DNA from: an uncultured Spirochaetia bacterium
GTDB taxonomy: Bacteria > Spirochaetota > Spirochaetia > CAKZLE01
Assembly (NCBI GenBank): GCA_937125225.1
Contig: CAKZLE010000011.1
Coordinates: 1 to 47,642, forward strand
DNA: 47,642 nucleotides
Reading direction: 5' to 3'
Positions 22,208 through 31,368 of this stretch are shown here, piece by piece. The stretch's first letter is position 1, and the number at the start of each line of letters is the position of its first letter. The notes beneath the pieces are model-generated. The model did not search any database. It was not told where the DNA came from and saw nothing but the letters and a program-made list of their open reading frames with translations. The position numbers and the translations under genes are program-made.

Positions 22208-22230
22208 TGAAATCACATGATAAACCTTAA

Positions 22231-23718
22231 CTATTTTTCAGCCAACATCTTATTGATCGATTCGGCAGCCGTTCTCCCCTGCCCCATGGCAAGAATCACA
22301 GTCGCTGCACCAAGAACGATATCGCCCCCGGCAAATACACCTGGTATAGAGGTCTTACAATCCTCATCTACGATGATATTACCCCATTTGTTCGTCACAA
22401 GAGACTCTGTAGTCTGTTTGATCAGTGGGTTTGAATCGTTTCCGATAGAGACGATGACGGTATCGACATCCAGGATTGATTCACTACCTTCGATAGCGAT
22501 CGGTCTTCTTCGACCTGAATCATCTGGCTCTCCGAGTTCATATCTGAGGAGTTCAAGACCGGTAACTCTACCCTTATCATCACCGATGATTCGTTTAGGG
22601 TTATGGAGAAGGAGGAAATCGATTCCCTCTTCTTTAGCATGACCTACCTCTTCGACTCTGGCTGGCATCTCTTTTTCAGTCCTTCGATAAACTACATAGA
22701 CCTTCTCAGCTCCAAGTCTCTGAGCTGTTCTCGCTGCATCCATAGCGACGTTTCCACCACCGAGGACCGCAACAGTCTTAGAATTATAAATTGGTGTTGA
22801 GGCATTCTTTGGATCATAGGCCTTCATCAGATTACTTCGAGTCAGATACTCGTTAGCACTGAACACACCAATGAGGTTCTCACCTTCTATCTTCATGAAT
22901 TTCGGGAGACCAGCGCCACTTCCAACGAAGATCGCATCAAAGCCATCTTTGACCATCAGGTCCATGAGCTTTCTGGTTCTTCCGATCAGGAAGTTTGTCT
23001 CAACTTTCACACCCATCTGTTTCAGGTTATCTATCTCTTTAGCTACAATACTCTTAGGAAGTCTAAACTCTGGTATTCCGTAGACCATGACTCCGCCAGG
23101 TTTATGGAATGCCTCGAATATCGTAACATCATGACCAGCCTTTCTTACATCAGCTGCAACAGTGATTCCTGCAGGTCCAGATCCAACGATCGCGACCTTC
23201 TTACCTGTTGAGGGAGCGATCTCTGGCATCTTGATCGTTCCAGACTCTCTTTCAAGATCGGCAACATATCGTTCGATCCTTCCGATCGATACAGATTTTT
23301 CGACATCCTTAAGAGACTTTCCAACGGTACAATAGAGCTGGCACTGAGCCTCCTGAGGACATACACGTCCACAGATAGCAGGGAGGAGACTACTTTCCTT
23401 GATGATATCTATGGAGCCCTGGAAATCACCTTCAGCCGCTTTTAATATGAATCCCGGAATATCGATCGAAACCGGGCATCCTTTGATACAAGGAGCGTTC
23501 TTACACTGTAGACATCTAAGGGATTCTGCGATGACCTGATCTTTTGAATAACCAATCGCTACCTCTTCCATATTAGTGATTCGTACTCCCGGATCCTGTG
23601 TCGGCATCTCCTGAACAGGGATAGCTATCCTCTGTTTAGGTTTGAGAGCTGTTATATCTAAAGCACTGAGTACCTCAGCGGCTTCTTTCTGTAATTGTTC
23701 TTTTGAAGGGTGACTCAT
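22231..23718 (-). CDS. nfnB: NADPH-binding GltD-like subunit of ferredoxin:NADP oxidoreductase (NfnB)
   Basis: The 495-residue protein has an N-terminal Fe-S region CLQCKNAPCIKGCP (Cys69, 72, 77, 81) and CGRVCPQEAQCQLYC, then two dinucleotide folds: VGSGPAGITVAADVRKAGHDVTIFE (FAD) and VAVLGGGNVAMDAARTAQRLGAEKVYVVYRR (NADPH), ending in GVFAGGDIV. Alone this resembles the glutamate synthase small subunit, often called GltA. The gene directly upstream encodes NfnA, so the pair most likely forms NfnAB, which bifurcates electrons from NADPH to ferredoxin and NAD. GGAGG precedes the ATG, and only 2 bases separate it from nfnA. Terminator at 22178-22207. Confidence 0.88.
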   Translation of the reverse strand: MSHPSKEQLQKEAAEVLSALDITALKPKQRIAIPVQEMPTQDPGVRITNMEEVAIGYSKDQVIAESLRCLQCKNAPCIKGCPVSIDIPGFILKAAEGDFQGSIDIIKESSLLPAICGRVCPQEAQCQLYCTVGKSLKDVEKSVSIGRIERYVADLERESGTIKMPEIAPSTGKKVAIVGSGPAGITVAADVRKAGHDVTIFEAFHKPGGVMVYGIPEFRLPKSIVAKEIDNLKQMGVKVETNFLIGRTRKLMDLMVKDGFDAIFVGSGAGLPKFMKIEGENLIGVFSANEYLTRSNLMKAYDPKNASTPIYNSKTVAVLGGGNVAMDAARTAQRLGAEKVYVVYRRTEKEMPARVEEVGHAKEEGIDFLLLHNPKRIIGDDKGRVTGLELLRYELGEPDDSGRRRPIAIEGSESILDVDTVIVSIGNDSNPLIKQTTESLVTNKWGNIIVDEDCKTSIPGVFAGGDIVLGAATVILAMGQGRTAAESINKMLAEK

Positions 23719-23720
23719 AT

Positions 23721-24569
23721 TTAATCCTCCAACTCTTGAATAGCCATCTCTAGATGACATTCATGATGATCTTCTGCCTCTCTCGTCTTGTAGGTACCTA
23801 ATCGGAGCATCATATTGTCAAAATCGACAAGATGTCCATCAAATTCTGGTCCATCGACACAGACGAATTTTGTCTCTCCACCAACACTAACACGACACCC
23901 ACCGCACATTCCTGTGCCATCGATCATGATCGTGTTCAAAGAAACTACCGTATATACACCGTAGGGTCTTGTGGTCTCAGCACAAAATTTCATCATGATA
24001 GGAGGTCCGATAGCCACTACCATATCCGGCTTCCAAGTCTCACATAGCTCTTTGAGAGGTTCTGTGACGAGAGCCTTTCTTCCATAAGAGCCATCATCAG
24101 TACAGAGGATGAGTTCATCAGCAATCTTTGCCATATCCTCTTCCATGATCATCAGGTCTTTATTTCTTGCACCCATAATGATCTTTACTTCGTTCCCGGC
24201 CTTCTTCAAGCCCTGAGCTATCGGGTGCATAGGAGCTACACCGATACCACCACCAACACAGATGACCTTACCGAAATTCTCGATATAAGTAGGCTGTCCG
24301 AGCGGTCCTAGTAGATTCTCAATACACTCACCTACTTCGATAGCGGCAAGTCTGTGTGTCGTAGATCCGACAGTCTGGAAGATGATCGTGATAGATCCCT
24401 CTTCAGGGTCTGCATCTGCGATTGTCAATGGGATCCTCTCGCCAAAATCTGTATCGATCTGTACGATGACAAATTGACCAGGACTTCGCTCCTCAGCAAT
24501 GAGAGGTGCTTCGATCCTCATTCGGAATACTTCTTCACCAAGCTGTTCCTTATGTAATACTTTGTTCAT
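23721..24569 (-). CDS. nfnA: FAD/2Fe-2S subunit of ferredoxin:NADP oxidoreductase (NfnA)
   Basis: The 282-residue protein has a flavodoxin-reductase-like barrel (SPGQFVIVQIDTDFGERIPLTIAD, FAD binding), a NAD-binding half (GGGIGVAPMHPIAQGL) and a C-terminal 2Fe-2S motif TGMCGGCRVSVGGETKFVCVDGPEFDGH with cysteines spaced as in NfnA/sulfide dehydrogenase alpha. It partners NfnB downstream. Together they link NADH, NADPH and ferredoxin pools, typical of anaerobes. GGAGG lies 9 bases before the ATG. Confidence 0.9.
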   Translation of the reverse strand: MNKVLHKEQLGEEVFRMRIEAPLIAEERSPGQFVIVQIDTDFGERIPLTIADADPEEGSITIIFQTVGSTTHRLAAIEVGECIENLLGPLGQPTYIENFGKVICVGGGIGVAPMHPIAQGLKKAGNEVKIIMGARNKDLMIMEEDMAKIADELILCTDDGSYGRKALVTEPLKELCETWKPDMVVAIGPPIMMKFCAETTRPYGVYTVVSLNTIMIDGTGMCGGCRVSVGGETKFVCVDGPEFDGHLVDFDNMMLRLGTYKTREAEDHHECHLEMAIQELED

Positions 24570-24648
24570 TAAAAAAACCTCCGAGATCGTCCCATAACCA
24601 AACCTGCCCTTATTTTACGTATTATTGGGTGGAAGTCAATCCGGCTAT

Positions 24649-24658
24649 TTGCTATAGT
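24649..24658 (+). promoter_or_regulatory. Extended -10 promoter of HPr, leaderless geometry
   Basis: TTGCTATAGT (24649-24658) carries the extended -10 TGC before the hexamer TATAGT (24653-24658). Seven bases then precede the ATG at 24666. No good -35 is seen, as is allowed for extended -10 promoters. Confidence 0.55.
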
Positions 24659-24665
24659 GTCAAAT

Positions 24666-24953
24666 ATGGTAACGAAAAAAGCAATTATCAAGAATCAGAA
24701 TGGGATACATGTACGTCCATCCCAAACCATCAGCGTAAAGATGATGGATTATACAGGAACGGTCATAATCACATCACAAGAGTCCGAGATTGATGATACG
24801 AACACGATCAGTATCATTTCAATGGGCCTCGTCAAGAATGATGAGATCACCATCAAGGTCTCAGGTCCTCAGGAAGAGACCGTAGCAGAGCGACTGGTAA
24901 CCCTTTTCGAATATGAATATGATTTCCCCCCTAGGGAACAAAAAGAGATATAA
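24666..24953 (+). CDS. ptsH: HPr phosphocarrier protein
   Basis: HPr carries phosphate from EI to EIIA proteins. The 95-residue protein starts MVTKKAIIKNQNGIHVRPSQ, with the phosphoacceptor His15 in GIHVRP. The regulatory Ser46 region is TNTISIISMGLV, with Thr47 rather than Ser at the equivalent place, so HPr-kinase control may be absent or altered. The ATG at 24666 is chosen because the GTG at 24657 overlaps the -10 box. No EI gene is in the window. It is followed 12 bases later by the cupin and then the LOG gene. With the PtsN-like EIIA it suggests a regulatory PTS. Confidence 0.9.
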   Translation: MVTKKAIIKNQNGIHVRPSQTISVKMMDYTGTVIITSQESEIDDTNTISIISMGLVKNDEITIKVSGPQEETVAERLVTLFEYEYDFPPREQKEI

Positions 24954-24965
24954 GAGGAATTTGAT

Positions 24966-25313
24966 ATGATAAAAAGACCGGCTGAGATGAAGACTGATGT
25001 CAGAGATCAGATGAGAGGTGGCTCTGGGACTACTGAGATCTTGAATATCATCCCGAATGATGAACTCAATCATGCTCGCCTCTTCTCGAAGATCACTTTA
25101 CCAGTAGGGTCAAGTATTGGTGAACACACACACCTAAAAGAGACAGAATACTACTATATCCTTGATGGGACAGGAATCGTTGAAGAGGCTGATGGAGAGA
25201 AACCGGTCTGTAGGGGAGATGTCGTCATAACAGGTGATGGAGAGTCACATGGAATCAGGAATTCTGGAGATATTCCTTTAGTATTCATGGCTGTGATCAT
25301 CCTCGATGACTAA
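24966..25313 (+). CDS. Cupin-domain protein
   Basis: A 115-residue single-domain cupin. Motif 1 reads PVGSSIGEHTHLKETEYYYILDGTG, with two His and one Glu as metal ligands; motif 2 reads GDVVITGDGESHGIRNSG with the third His. Such small cupins bind metal and may act as isomerases, dioxygenases or sensors; function cannot be deduced. AAGAGGA lies before the ATG. It sits between HPr and LOG genes with short gaps, so the three probably share an mRNA. Confidence 0.82.
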   Translation: MIKRPAEMKTDVRDQMRGGSGTTEILNIIPNDELNHARLFSKITLPVGSSIGEHTHLKETEYYYILDGTGIVEEADGEKPVCRGDVVITGDGESHGIRNSGDIPLVFMAVIILDD

Positions 25314-25323
25314 TGGAGATAAC

Positions 25324-25890
25324 ATGTTAAAATCAGTCTGTGTATTCTGTGGCTCCAGTAGGGGCAACTCTCCGATATATGAGACCTCTGCAAAAGAACT
25401 TGCAGTGGCTCTAAGCAATAACTCTTTAGATCTCGTCTATGGAGGAAGCAACATAGGGCTTATGGGTGTTGTCGCAAGTACCATGTTGAGTCTTGGAAGA
25501 TCAGCTACAGGGGTCATACCTACAGCTCTATATGAGGCAGTCGAACAGCTAGAGGGAATTGAACTGATCGTGGTAGATACGATGCACGAGAGAAAATCAA
25601 CGATGTATGAGAAGGCTGATGCCTTCATCGCATTACCCGGTGGGATCGGAACCTTTGAAGAGCTTCTTGAAGTATATACATGGGTACAGCTAGGATATTT
25701 GAAGAAACCGGTCTCATTACTCAATATCAATGGCTACTATGATCACTTGATCGCCCAATTGCAACACAGCACAGAATCAGGGTTCATGAAACAACACCAC
25801 CTTGATTCTCTGATCATCGAGAGTGATCCAAAACTGTTGATCGAGAGACTCGGTTCCGCCTCCTATTCCTATATACCTAAGTGGCAATAA
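25324..25890 (+). CDS. LOG family nucleotide phosphoribohydrolase
   Basis: The 188-residue Rossmann-like protein has CVFCGSSRGNSP, YGGSNIGLMG and the signature PGGIGTFEEL with the MHERKSTMYEKADAFIALPGG lead-in. LOG proteins release the base from nucleoside 5'-monophosphates (cytokinin ribotides, or AMP/pyrimidine nucleotides in bacteria). In bacteria the true role may be nucleotide hygiene. Interestingly miaA, which makes isopentenyl-adenosine in tRNA, is in the same window but not adjacent. The ATG at 25324 has GGAG upstream, 10 bases after the cupin stop. Confidence 0.85.
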   Translation: MLKSVCVFCGSSRGNSPIYETSAKELAVALSNNSLDLVYGGSNIGLMGVVASTMLSLGRSATGVIPTALYEAVEQLEGIELIVVDTMHERKSTMYEKADAFIALPGGIGTFEELLEVYTWVQLGYLKKPVSLLNINGYYDHLIAQLQHSTESGFMKQHHLDSLIIESDPKLLIERLGSASYSYIPKWQ

Positions 25891-25904
25891 AAAATAATCT
25901 TTCA

Positions 25905-25933
25905 TTGCACAGCGAACGAACACCGATTATGAT
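25905..25933 (+). promoter_or_regulatory. Promoter of the GPH symporter
   Basis: -35 TTGCAC (25905-25910), 17-base spacer, -10 TATGAT (25928-25933), 33 bases before the GTG at 25966. Confidence 0.6.
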
Positions 25934-25965
25934 GAGAATGAAGTTAACGATCGAGGGGTGTGCTA

Positions 25966-27351
25966 GTGAAAGACAAGAAACAGTTTCGTAATTCTTTTGG
26001 GACTATGTGTTCCTACGGTATGGGCCGTTATGTTGCCGAGTTCCTTACCGGTGCATTTGGAGCTATCGTCTTCAAATTCTATGAGACTGAAGTAGGACTT
26101 GCTGCAGGCTATGCAGCACTGGCTACGATAATCTATTCCGTCTGGAATGCAATAAATGATCCACTCATTGGTCATATTACCTCAAAGCCGACCCCTCTCT
26201 CAAAAAGACTGGGAAGGAGATTCCCCTGGATCCTATTGGGGACGGTCGCCTGTGCACTGAGTTTCATTCTCATCTTCTCTGTTCCAGAATCTTTCAATGC
26301 AAAAGAGAATCCCCTGCCGGTTTTCCTGTGGATGGTCGTGACTATATGTCTCTATGATGGACTCTATTCGATCTGGGAGGTCAACTATCAATCGATATTC
26401 CCAGACAAGTTCAGATCTCAGGCAGAACGAACGAGGACTGCCGGTATCAGTACTGTCATTGGAGTATTAGGAATCGCCTGTGGCTTCGTCATCCCCCCTC
26501 TATTCTTCGAGTATGGAGTAAGAGAGTCCTATATAACGAGTGGTCTCGTCATTGCAGGGATTGCCATCGTAGCATCGATCCTTCTGGTCCCAGGAGTACG
26601 AGAAGACAAACAGATGATCGACCGTTTCATGAAATCTGTTAAAGAGGAAGAGACTGAAGGGTTCTTCTCACAGATGAGAAAGGCTTTCACCTATAAGAAC
26701 TTCGTCGCCTTCATCCTTCTCTACTTCTTCTACCAATCAGCGACGATGTGTATGACGAGCTCTGTTCACTATGTTGGAGATTATGTTCTTCCTGGTGAGA
26801 GTTCTGACACTACCATGATATTCGCAGGCATGCTCATCGGAGCCCTGATATCTGTCCCGATGTGGACAGCGATAGCAAAGAAGATCCAAAGTAACCAGAA
26901 GATGCTCGTCATCACAGCAATCCTCATGGGGATTTTCTCGCTGCCCATGACCTTCATCAGTTCCTATACAGGGTTCACCATCACCATGGGGCTTTGGGGT
27001 CTCGGATTCGGTGGATTCTGGCTTTTCATGCCGGGAGCCATGGCTGATGTCATCGATGAGATAGTCGTAAAAGAGAAGAAGAGGACCGATGGAATATTCC
27101 TCGGGTTCCGTGCATTCTTCGGAAGACTATCCTATGCAAGCCAGGCTATCACCTTCTGGATCATTCACAGTGTCACCGGCTTTGCCATCGATCCAAGATC
27201 TTCGGCATCATTATTGGGGATTCATCTACATATGGGACTCGTACCGACGATCTTCGTATTCTGTGGGATCATCGTTTTCGTTAAGATGAACACGCTCACC
27301 CCTTCTGAAGTCGAACTTCACAAGAGAGAACTAGAGCAGTTGGATCTTTAA
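25966..27351 (+). CDS. GPH/MelB-type sugar:cation symporter
   Basis: A 461-residue polytopic membrane protein, about 12 spans, of the glycoside-pentoside-hexuronide (MFS_2) family. The N-terminal YGMGRYVAEFLTGAF and the loop WNAINDPLIGHITSKPTPLSKRLGRRFPWI, with its Asn-Asp-Pro and Arg-rich GRRFP, are GPH hallmarks. Sugar and cation specificity cannot be told. Starts at GTG 25966 with GAGGGG 7 bases upstream. Confidence 0.85.
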   Translation: MKDKKQFRNSFGTMCSYGMGRYVAEFLTGAFGAIVFKFYETEVGLAAGYAALATIIYSVWNAINDPLIGHITSKPTPLSKRLGRRFPWILLGTVACALSFILIFSVPESFNAKENPLPVFLWMVVTICLYDGLYSIWEVNYQSIFPDKFRSQAERTRTAGISTVIGVLGIACGFVIPPLFFEYGVRESYITSGLVIAGIAIVASILLVPGVREDKQMIDRFMKSVKEEETEGFFSQMRKAFTYKNFVAFILLYFFYQSATMCMTSSVHYVGDYVLPGESSDTTMIFAGMLIGALISVPMWTAIAKKIQSNQKMLVITAILMGIFSLPMTFISSYTGFTITMGLWGLGFGGFWLFMPGAMADVIDEIVVKEKKRTDGIFLGFRAFFGRLSYASQAITFWIIHSVTGFAIDPRSSASLLGIHLHMGLVPTIFVFCGIIVFVKMNTLTPSEVELHKRELEQLDL

Positions 27352-27429
27352 CGCTAGAGAACCCTTCCCTCTTTTAACAACCTCATTTATTTAGTATACT
27401 ATTCCGATATAGATTAAGGAGACTACTTC

Positions 27430-28494
27430 ATGCTGAAGAAACTTGAAAGTCTTAAAGCACATTACGCTGAGATAGAACAAAAGATCGCAGATCCTGAGAT
27501 CATGAAAGATATGAACGCCTATAGGGACGTTATGCAGGAGCATTCTCATCTCCTTCCGATCATGGAAGAATTCGCAGCCTACAAGGAGACTGCCCAACAG
27601 ATAAACGACGCCAAGCTTCTCTTAGAAGAAGAGGACGACGAAGAGATGCTCGAGATGACACAAGAAGAGCTCAAGGAGCTAGAAGCCTCCTTAGAGCAAT
27701 CAGATATAAAACTCAAGATGCTCCTCGTACCGAAGGATCCTCTCGATGGTAAGAACATCATCATGGAGATCAGAGCCGGTACCGGTGGTGATGAGGCAGC
27801 ACTCTTTGCAGCAGACCTCTACAGGATGTATTCTCACTATGCTGAGTCCAACAAGTGGAAGACAGAGATCCTCTCCATGAACGATACGGGGATCGGAGGA
27901 TTCAAAGAGATCGTATTCTCTATCTCAGGAAAAGAGGTCTACGGAAAGATGAGATGGGAGAGTGGAGTACATAGAGTACAGAGAGTACCTACCACTGAAT
28001 CAGGTGGACGAATCCACACCTCTGCTGTCACAGTAGCGGTACTTCCTGAGGCTGAAGAGACCGATATCAAGATCAAACAGGAAGAGTTGAAGATCGATGT
28101 ATACCGATCATCAGGACCTGGAGGCCAGAGTGTCAATACCACTGACTCTGCAGTTAGAATCACGCACCTTCCCTCCGGCCTTGTTGTAACCTGTCAGGAT
28201 GAGAAGTCTCAGATCAAGAATAAAGCTAAGGCTCTGAGAGTATTAAGAGCTAGACTCTATGAACTTGAAGAGGCAAAGCTGCAAAAAGAACGATCAGAGA
28301 ATAGAAAGAGTCAGGTAGGAAGTGGAGACCGTTCAGAGAGAATCAGGACCTATAATTTCCCTCAGAATAGAGTAACTGATCATCGTATCAATCTTACACT
28401 CTATAAACTCGAACAGATTCTACAGGGTGCGATCGATGAGTTGACAGATGCATTGAAACTCAATGCAGGGGAAGAGGCTCTGAAGGAGATTTAA
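27430..28494 (+). CDS. prfA: Peptide chain release factor 1
   Basis: RF1 reads UAA and UAG and triggers peptide release. The 354-residue protein has [15 protein letters not shown], the codon-reading PxT-type loop VPTTES (around 187-192) and the catalytic GGQ (231-233) in [16 protein letters not shown]. Standard length, no frameshift as occurs in RF2. AAGGAG lies about 9 bases upstream of the ATG; a -10-like TATACT is at 27395-27400. It is followed after 2 bases by prmC, its methyltransferase. Confidence 0.97.
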   Translation: MLKKLESLKAHYAEIEQKIADPEIMKDMNAYRDVMQEHSHLLPIMEEFAAYKETAQQINDAKLLLEEEDDEEMLEMTQEELKELEASLEQSDIKLKMLLVPKDPLDGKNIIMEIRAGTGGDEAALFAADLYRMYSHYAESNKWKTEILSMNDTGIGGFKEIVFSISGKEVYGKMRWESGVHRVQRVPTTESGGRIHTSAVTVAVLPEAEETDIKIKQEELKIDVYRSSGPGGQSVNTTDSAVRITHLPSGLVVTCQDEKSQIKNKAKALRVLRARLYELEEAKLQKERSENRKSQVGSGDRSERIRTYNFPQNRVTDHRINLTLYKLEQILQGAIDELTDALKLNAGEEALKEI

Positions 28495-28496
28495 TC

Positions 28497-29339
28497 ATGA
28501 TCACAAGAAGTGATATTCTCATGCAGGGTAAACGTCGACTGCAAGAACTAGCGATTAGTGACACCCCCTATCTTGACGCTCTAGTGCTTATGTCACACTC
28601 CTTGAATATGAGAAAAGAGAAACTACTCGCATCGTTGGAACAGCCCATCTGGGAGGTCGATGCGATTGCCTATGGGAAACTCATCACTCTCAGAGAGAGA
28701 GGTTTACCTGTAGCCTATATCATGAAGCGGAAAGAGTTCTATGGACTTGAGTTCTATGTCGATAAACGAGTACTCATACCAAGACCCGACACTGAGGTCC
28801 TCGTCGAAGCAGCTATAGAGGCGTGTCGATCAAGAGAGACCTGTAAGGTCCTAGACCTTTGTACCGGTTCAGGCTGTGTCGGGATCTCAATCAAACACAC
28901 GCTCCCCGATACGACAGTAACGCTATCTGATATCTCAGAAGATGCCTTAGCCGTCGCATCTTTGAATGCCAGAAACCTCCTCAATTGCGATCTTGAGACG
29001 GTGAAATCTGATCTTCTTGATGCTATTGAGGGAACTTTTGATATCATAGTGACGAACCCTCCCTACCTCACAAATGAAGAGTGTCGAGATAAGACTCTCA
29101 AAGCACGATCAGAACCTGATCTGGCTCTTCGATCTGGAGAGGATGGGTTCGATCATATCCGAAGGATCATCAATACGGCATACAAGACTCTCGAGAAGAA
29201 GGGAATCCTTCTCATCGAGGGAGGTTACGATCAGTTAGAGAAAACCAGGGAATTGATGATCGGCAAGGGTTATACCAATATCACCATCCTAAAGGATCTT
29301 GCAGGCCATAACAGGGTCGTCAGAGGACAGAGGAACTAG
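28497..29339 (+). CDS. prmC: Release factor glutamine methyltransferase
   Basis: PrmC methylates the Gln of the GGQ motif in RF1/RF2 using SAM. The 280-residue protein has an N-terminal helical domain, the SAM loop VLDLCTGSGCVGISIK, and the catalytic NPPYLTNEEC. It directly follows prfA, a widespread arrangement. Confidence 0.96.
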   Translation: MITRSDILMQGKRRLQELAISDTPYLDALVLMSHSLNMRKEKLLASLEQPIWEVDAIAYGKLITLRERGLPVAYIMKRKEFYGLEFYVDKRVLIPRPDTEVLVEAAIEACRSRETCKVLDLCTGSGCVGISIKHTLPDTTVTLSDISEDALAVASLNARNLLNCDLETVKSDLLDAIEGTFDIIVTNPPYLTNEECRDKTLKARSEPDLALRSGEDGFDHIRRIINTAYKTLEKKGILLIEGGYDQLEKTRELMIGKGYTNITILKDLAGHNRVVRGQRN

Positions 29340-29349
29340 ACAAAGCTAA

Positions 29350-31368
29350 ATGATAAATCTGATAGATAAGTTCAAACAGAAGATAATTGCATACTCTACT
29401 GATGATCAGAATCGTATGATTGATGCTGCTCTTTGGGCAAAGTCTCTTCATAATGATCAAAAAAGAGCGAGCGGTGAACCTTACTTCATACACCCACTGC
29501 ATGTTGCGGAGACCCTCGTCTATCTGAACCTTGATGCGGATGCAGTAGTATCAGGTTTTCTTCATGATGTCATGGAAGACACTGAGACCTCCTTCGAAGA
29601 GGTCGAGACCAGATTCGGTTATGAGGTAGCTAAACTCGTCGATGGTGTGACAAAGATCTCAATTCTTAAGGTCAAGAACAAGAGTGTACAAGAGGCAGAG
29701 ACGATTCGTAAGATGCTCTTTGCCATGTCTGAAGACATCAGAGTCATCATCATCAAACTCGCTGACAAACTTCATAATATGAATACCCTTGAATTTCTTT
29801 CTCCTCAGAGAAGAAAGGCAATTGCGAACGAATGCCTCGACATCTATGCACCTCTCGCCGATAGACTTGGTATCTCCTGGATGAAGGATGAGCTTGAGGA
29901 CCTAGCCCTCAAAGCCCTCAACCCGGAGGCCTACCAATATATCAAGGAGTTTCTCCTTGCAAAGAAGAGTGAACGTAGTGAATACCTCAAACGAGTAGAG
30001 AAAGCAATCTACAAGGGCGCTGTCGAAGAGGATATAACCGAGATCGCAGTGAGTACCCGAGCAAAACATTTCTACTCAATATATATGAAGATGAAGAAAC
30101 GGAAGAAGCAGATCGATGAGATCTATGACCTCTACGGTGTACGTATTCTCTGTGATTCAACCAACGAGTGTTATACACTCCTTGGTGTCATCCATCGTCT
30201 TTGGCCACCCATAGAGGGGCGATTCAAAGATTATATCGCTATGCCGAAAGCTAATCAGTACCAATCCCTTCATACGACGGTCATGAGTTTCAACGGAAAA
30301 CTCCTTGAGATCCAGATCAGAACGAAGACCATGCACTATACTGCTGAATATGGTGTTGCTGCTCACTGGGCCTATAAACATAAAAGTGGTAGTGGGATCA
30401 AGATCTCTCAGAATCAACTACCTATCATCAACAAGCTGAAGAAATGGGATAAACAACAGAGCAACTCCGAGACCTTCCTAGAGGAGATCAAGGAGGAGTT
30501 ACTCAAAGACTCGATCTACGTGTTCACACCAAAGGGACATATCGTAGAGTTACCTTCGAACTCTACAGCTATCGACTTCGCCTATCATATACATACAGAG
30601 GTAGGCCACCATATGATTGGAGCTAAAGCAGATGGGTCGATTATATCTCTCGGACAACCACTCAAGAATACTCAGACCATAGAGGTCCTTACGGCAACCA
30701 ATGCACGACCTCATATCAACTGGTTACGACTTGCAAGAACGACACGTGCCAAACAGAAGATACGATATTGGCTGAATAATCATGATGAGAATCTGCTCAT
30801 CGATAAGAACATCATAGCTAAAGGAAAACCTGAACAGAAACATGCTGTTCAAGAGGCAAGCCAACATCAGAAACCTGCTCATGAGGAGCTAAAAAAAGAG
30901 GATATAGTCACTCATGTCCTCGATCAGGCCAAGGTAGCCTTTCGCATTGGGGATGAGACGAATATGATGATCAGTATTGCTCAATGCTGTAGCCCGTCTC
31001 GTGGAGATGATATCGTAGGGTATATCTCAAGAGGGAGAGGAATCATCGTCCATAGACGTGACTGTAAGAATCTGAAACATATCAAAGATATTGAACATAG
31101 AAGTGTCGAAGTAGAATGGGAGACATCCTCCCCGAAGATCACTAAACGTTTTCAGGTAACGAGTAAGGTGGTATCTGATCTCTTCAGTGAGATCGAAGGT
31201 GCGGTCAGGAAATACCATGGTCATCTCATCGAGGGAAGACTCGAAGAGACCGAGAATGACAGGTTAGTCGGCAGTTTTACGATGGAGATCGATCGAAACA
31301 ATGATTACAAAAAAGTCCTCAAGAGCCTTCGATTGATCCCCTCAGTCCTTAATATCATCCCTCTTTGA
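29350..31368 (+). CDS. rel: Bifunctional (p)ppGpp synthetase/hydrolase
   Basis: The 672-residue Rel/SpoT protein has all expected domains. The HD hydrolase spans about 20-150 (HPLHVAETL, LHDVMEDT), so hydrolysis looks intact. The synthetase (235-345) contains YDLYGVRILC and GRFKDYIAMPKANQYQSLHTTV with catalytic residues present. TGS follows (VFTPKGHIVELP), then a Cys-containing region CCSPSRGDDIVGYISRGRGIIVHRRDCKNL, and a C-terminal ACT domain. Such proteins set ppGpp levels in amino-acid starvation. It lies 10 bases after prmC with no strong ribosome site; the 3' end overlaps the convergent aldo/keto reductase by 14 bases. Confidence 0.96.
   Translation: MINLIDKFKQKIIAYSTDDQNRMIDAALWAKSLHNDQKRASGEPYFIHPLHVAETLVYLNLDADAVVSGFLHDVMEDTETSFEEVETRFGYEVAKLVDGVTKISILKVKNKSVQEAETIRKMLFAMSEDIRVIIIKLADKLHNMNTLEFLSPQRRKAIANECLDIYAPLADRLGISWMKDELEDLALKALNPEAYQYIKEFLLAKKSERSEYLKRVEKAIYKGAVEEDITEIAVSTRAKHFYSIYMKMKKRKKQIDEIYDLYGVRILCDSTNECYTLLGVIHRLWPPIEGRFKDYIAMPKANQYQSLHTTVMSFNGKLLEIQIRTKTMHYTAEYGVAAHWAYKHKSGSGIKISQNQLPIINKLKKWDKQQSNSETFLEEIKEELLKDSIYVFTPKGHIVELPSNSTAIDFAYHIHTEVGHHMIGAKADGSIISLGQPLKNTQTIEVLTATNARPHINWLRLARTTRAKQKIRYWLNNHDENLLIDKNIIAKGKPEQKHAVQEASQHQKPAHEELKKEDIVTHVLDQAKVAFRIGDETNMMISIAQCCSPSRGDDIVGYISRGRGIIVHRRDCKNLKHIKDIEHRSVEVEWETSSPKITKRFQVTSKVVSDLFSEIEGAVRKYHGHLIEGRLEETENDRLVGSFTMEIDRNNDYKKVLKSLRLIPSVLNIIPL

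Noticed and set aside
22217-22642. Plus-strand open frame of 141 codons within nfnB.
   Set aside because: Antisense shadow of a clearly conserved gene; Ser-rich composition typical of shadows.
22231-23718. Glutamate synthase small subunit in ammonia assimilation.
   Set aside because: No large subunit gene adjacent; the partner 2 bases upstream is NfnA, which makes NfnAB the better reading.
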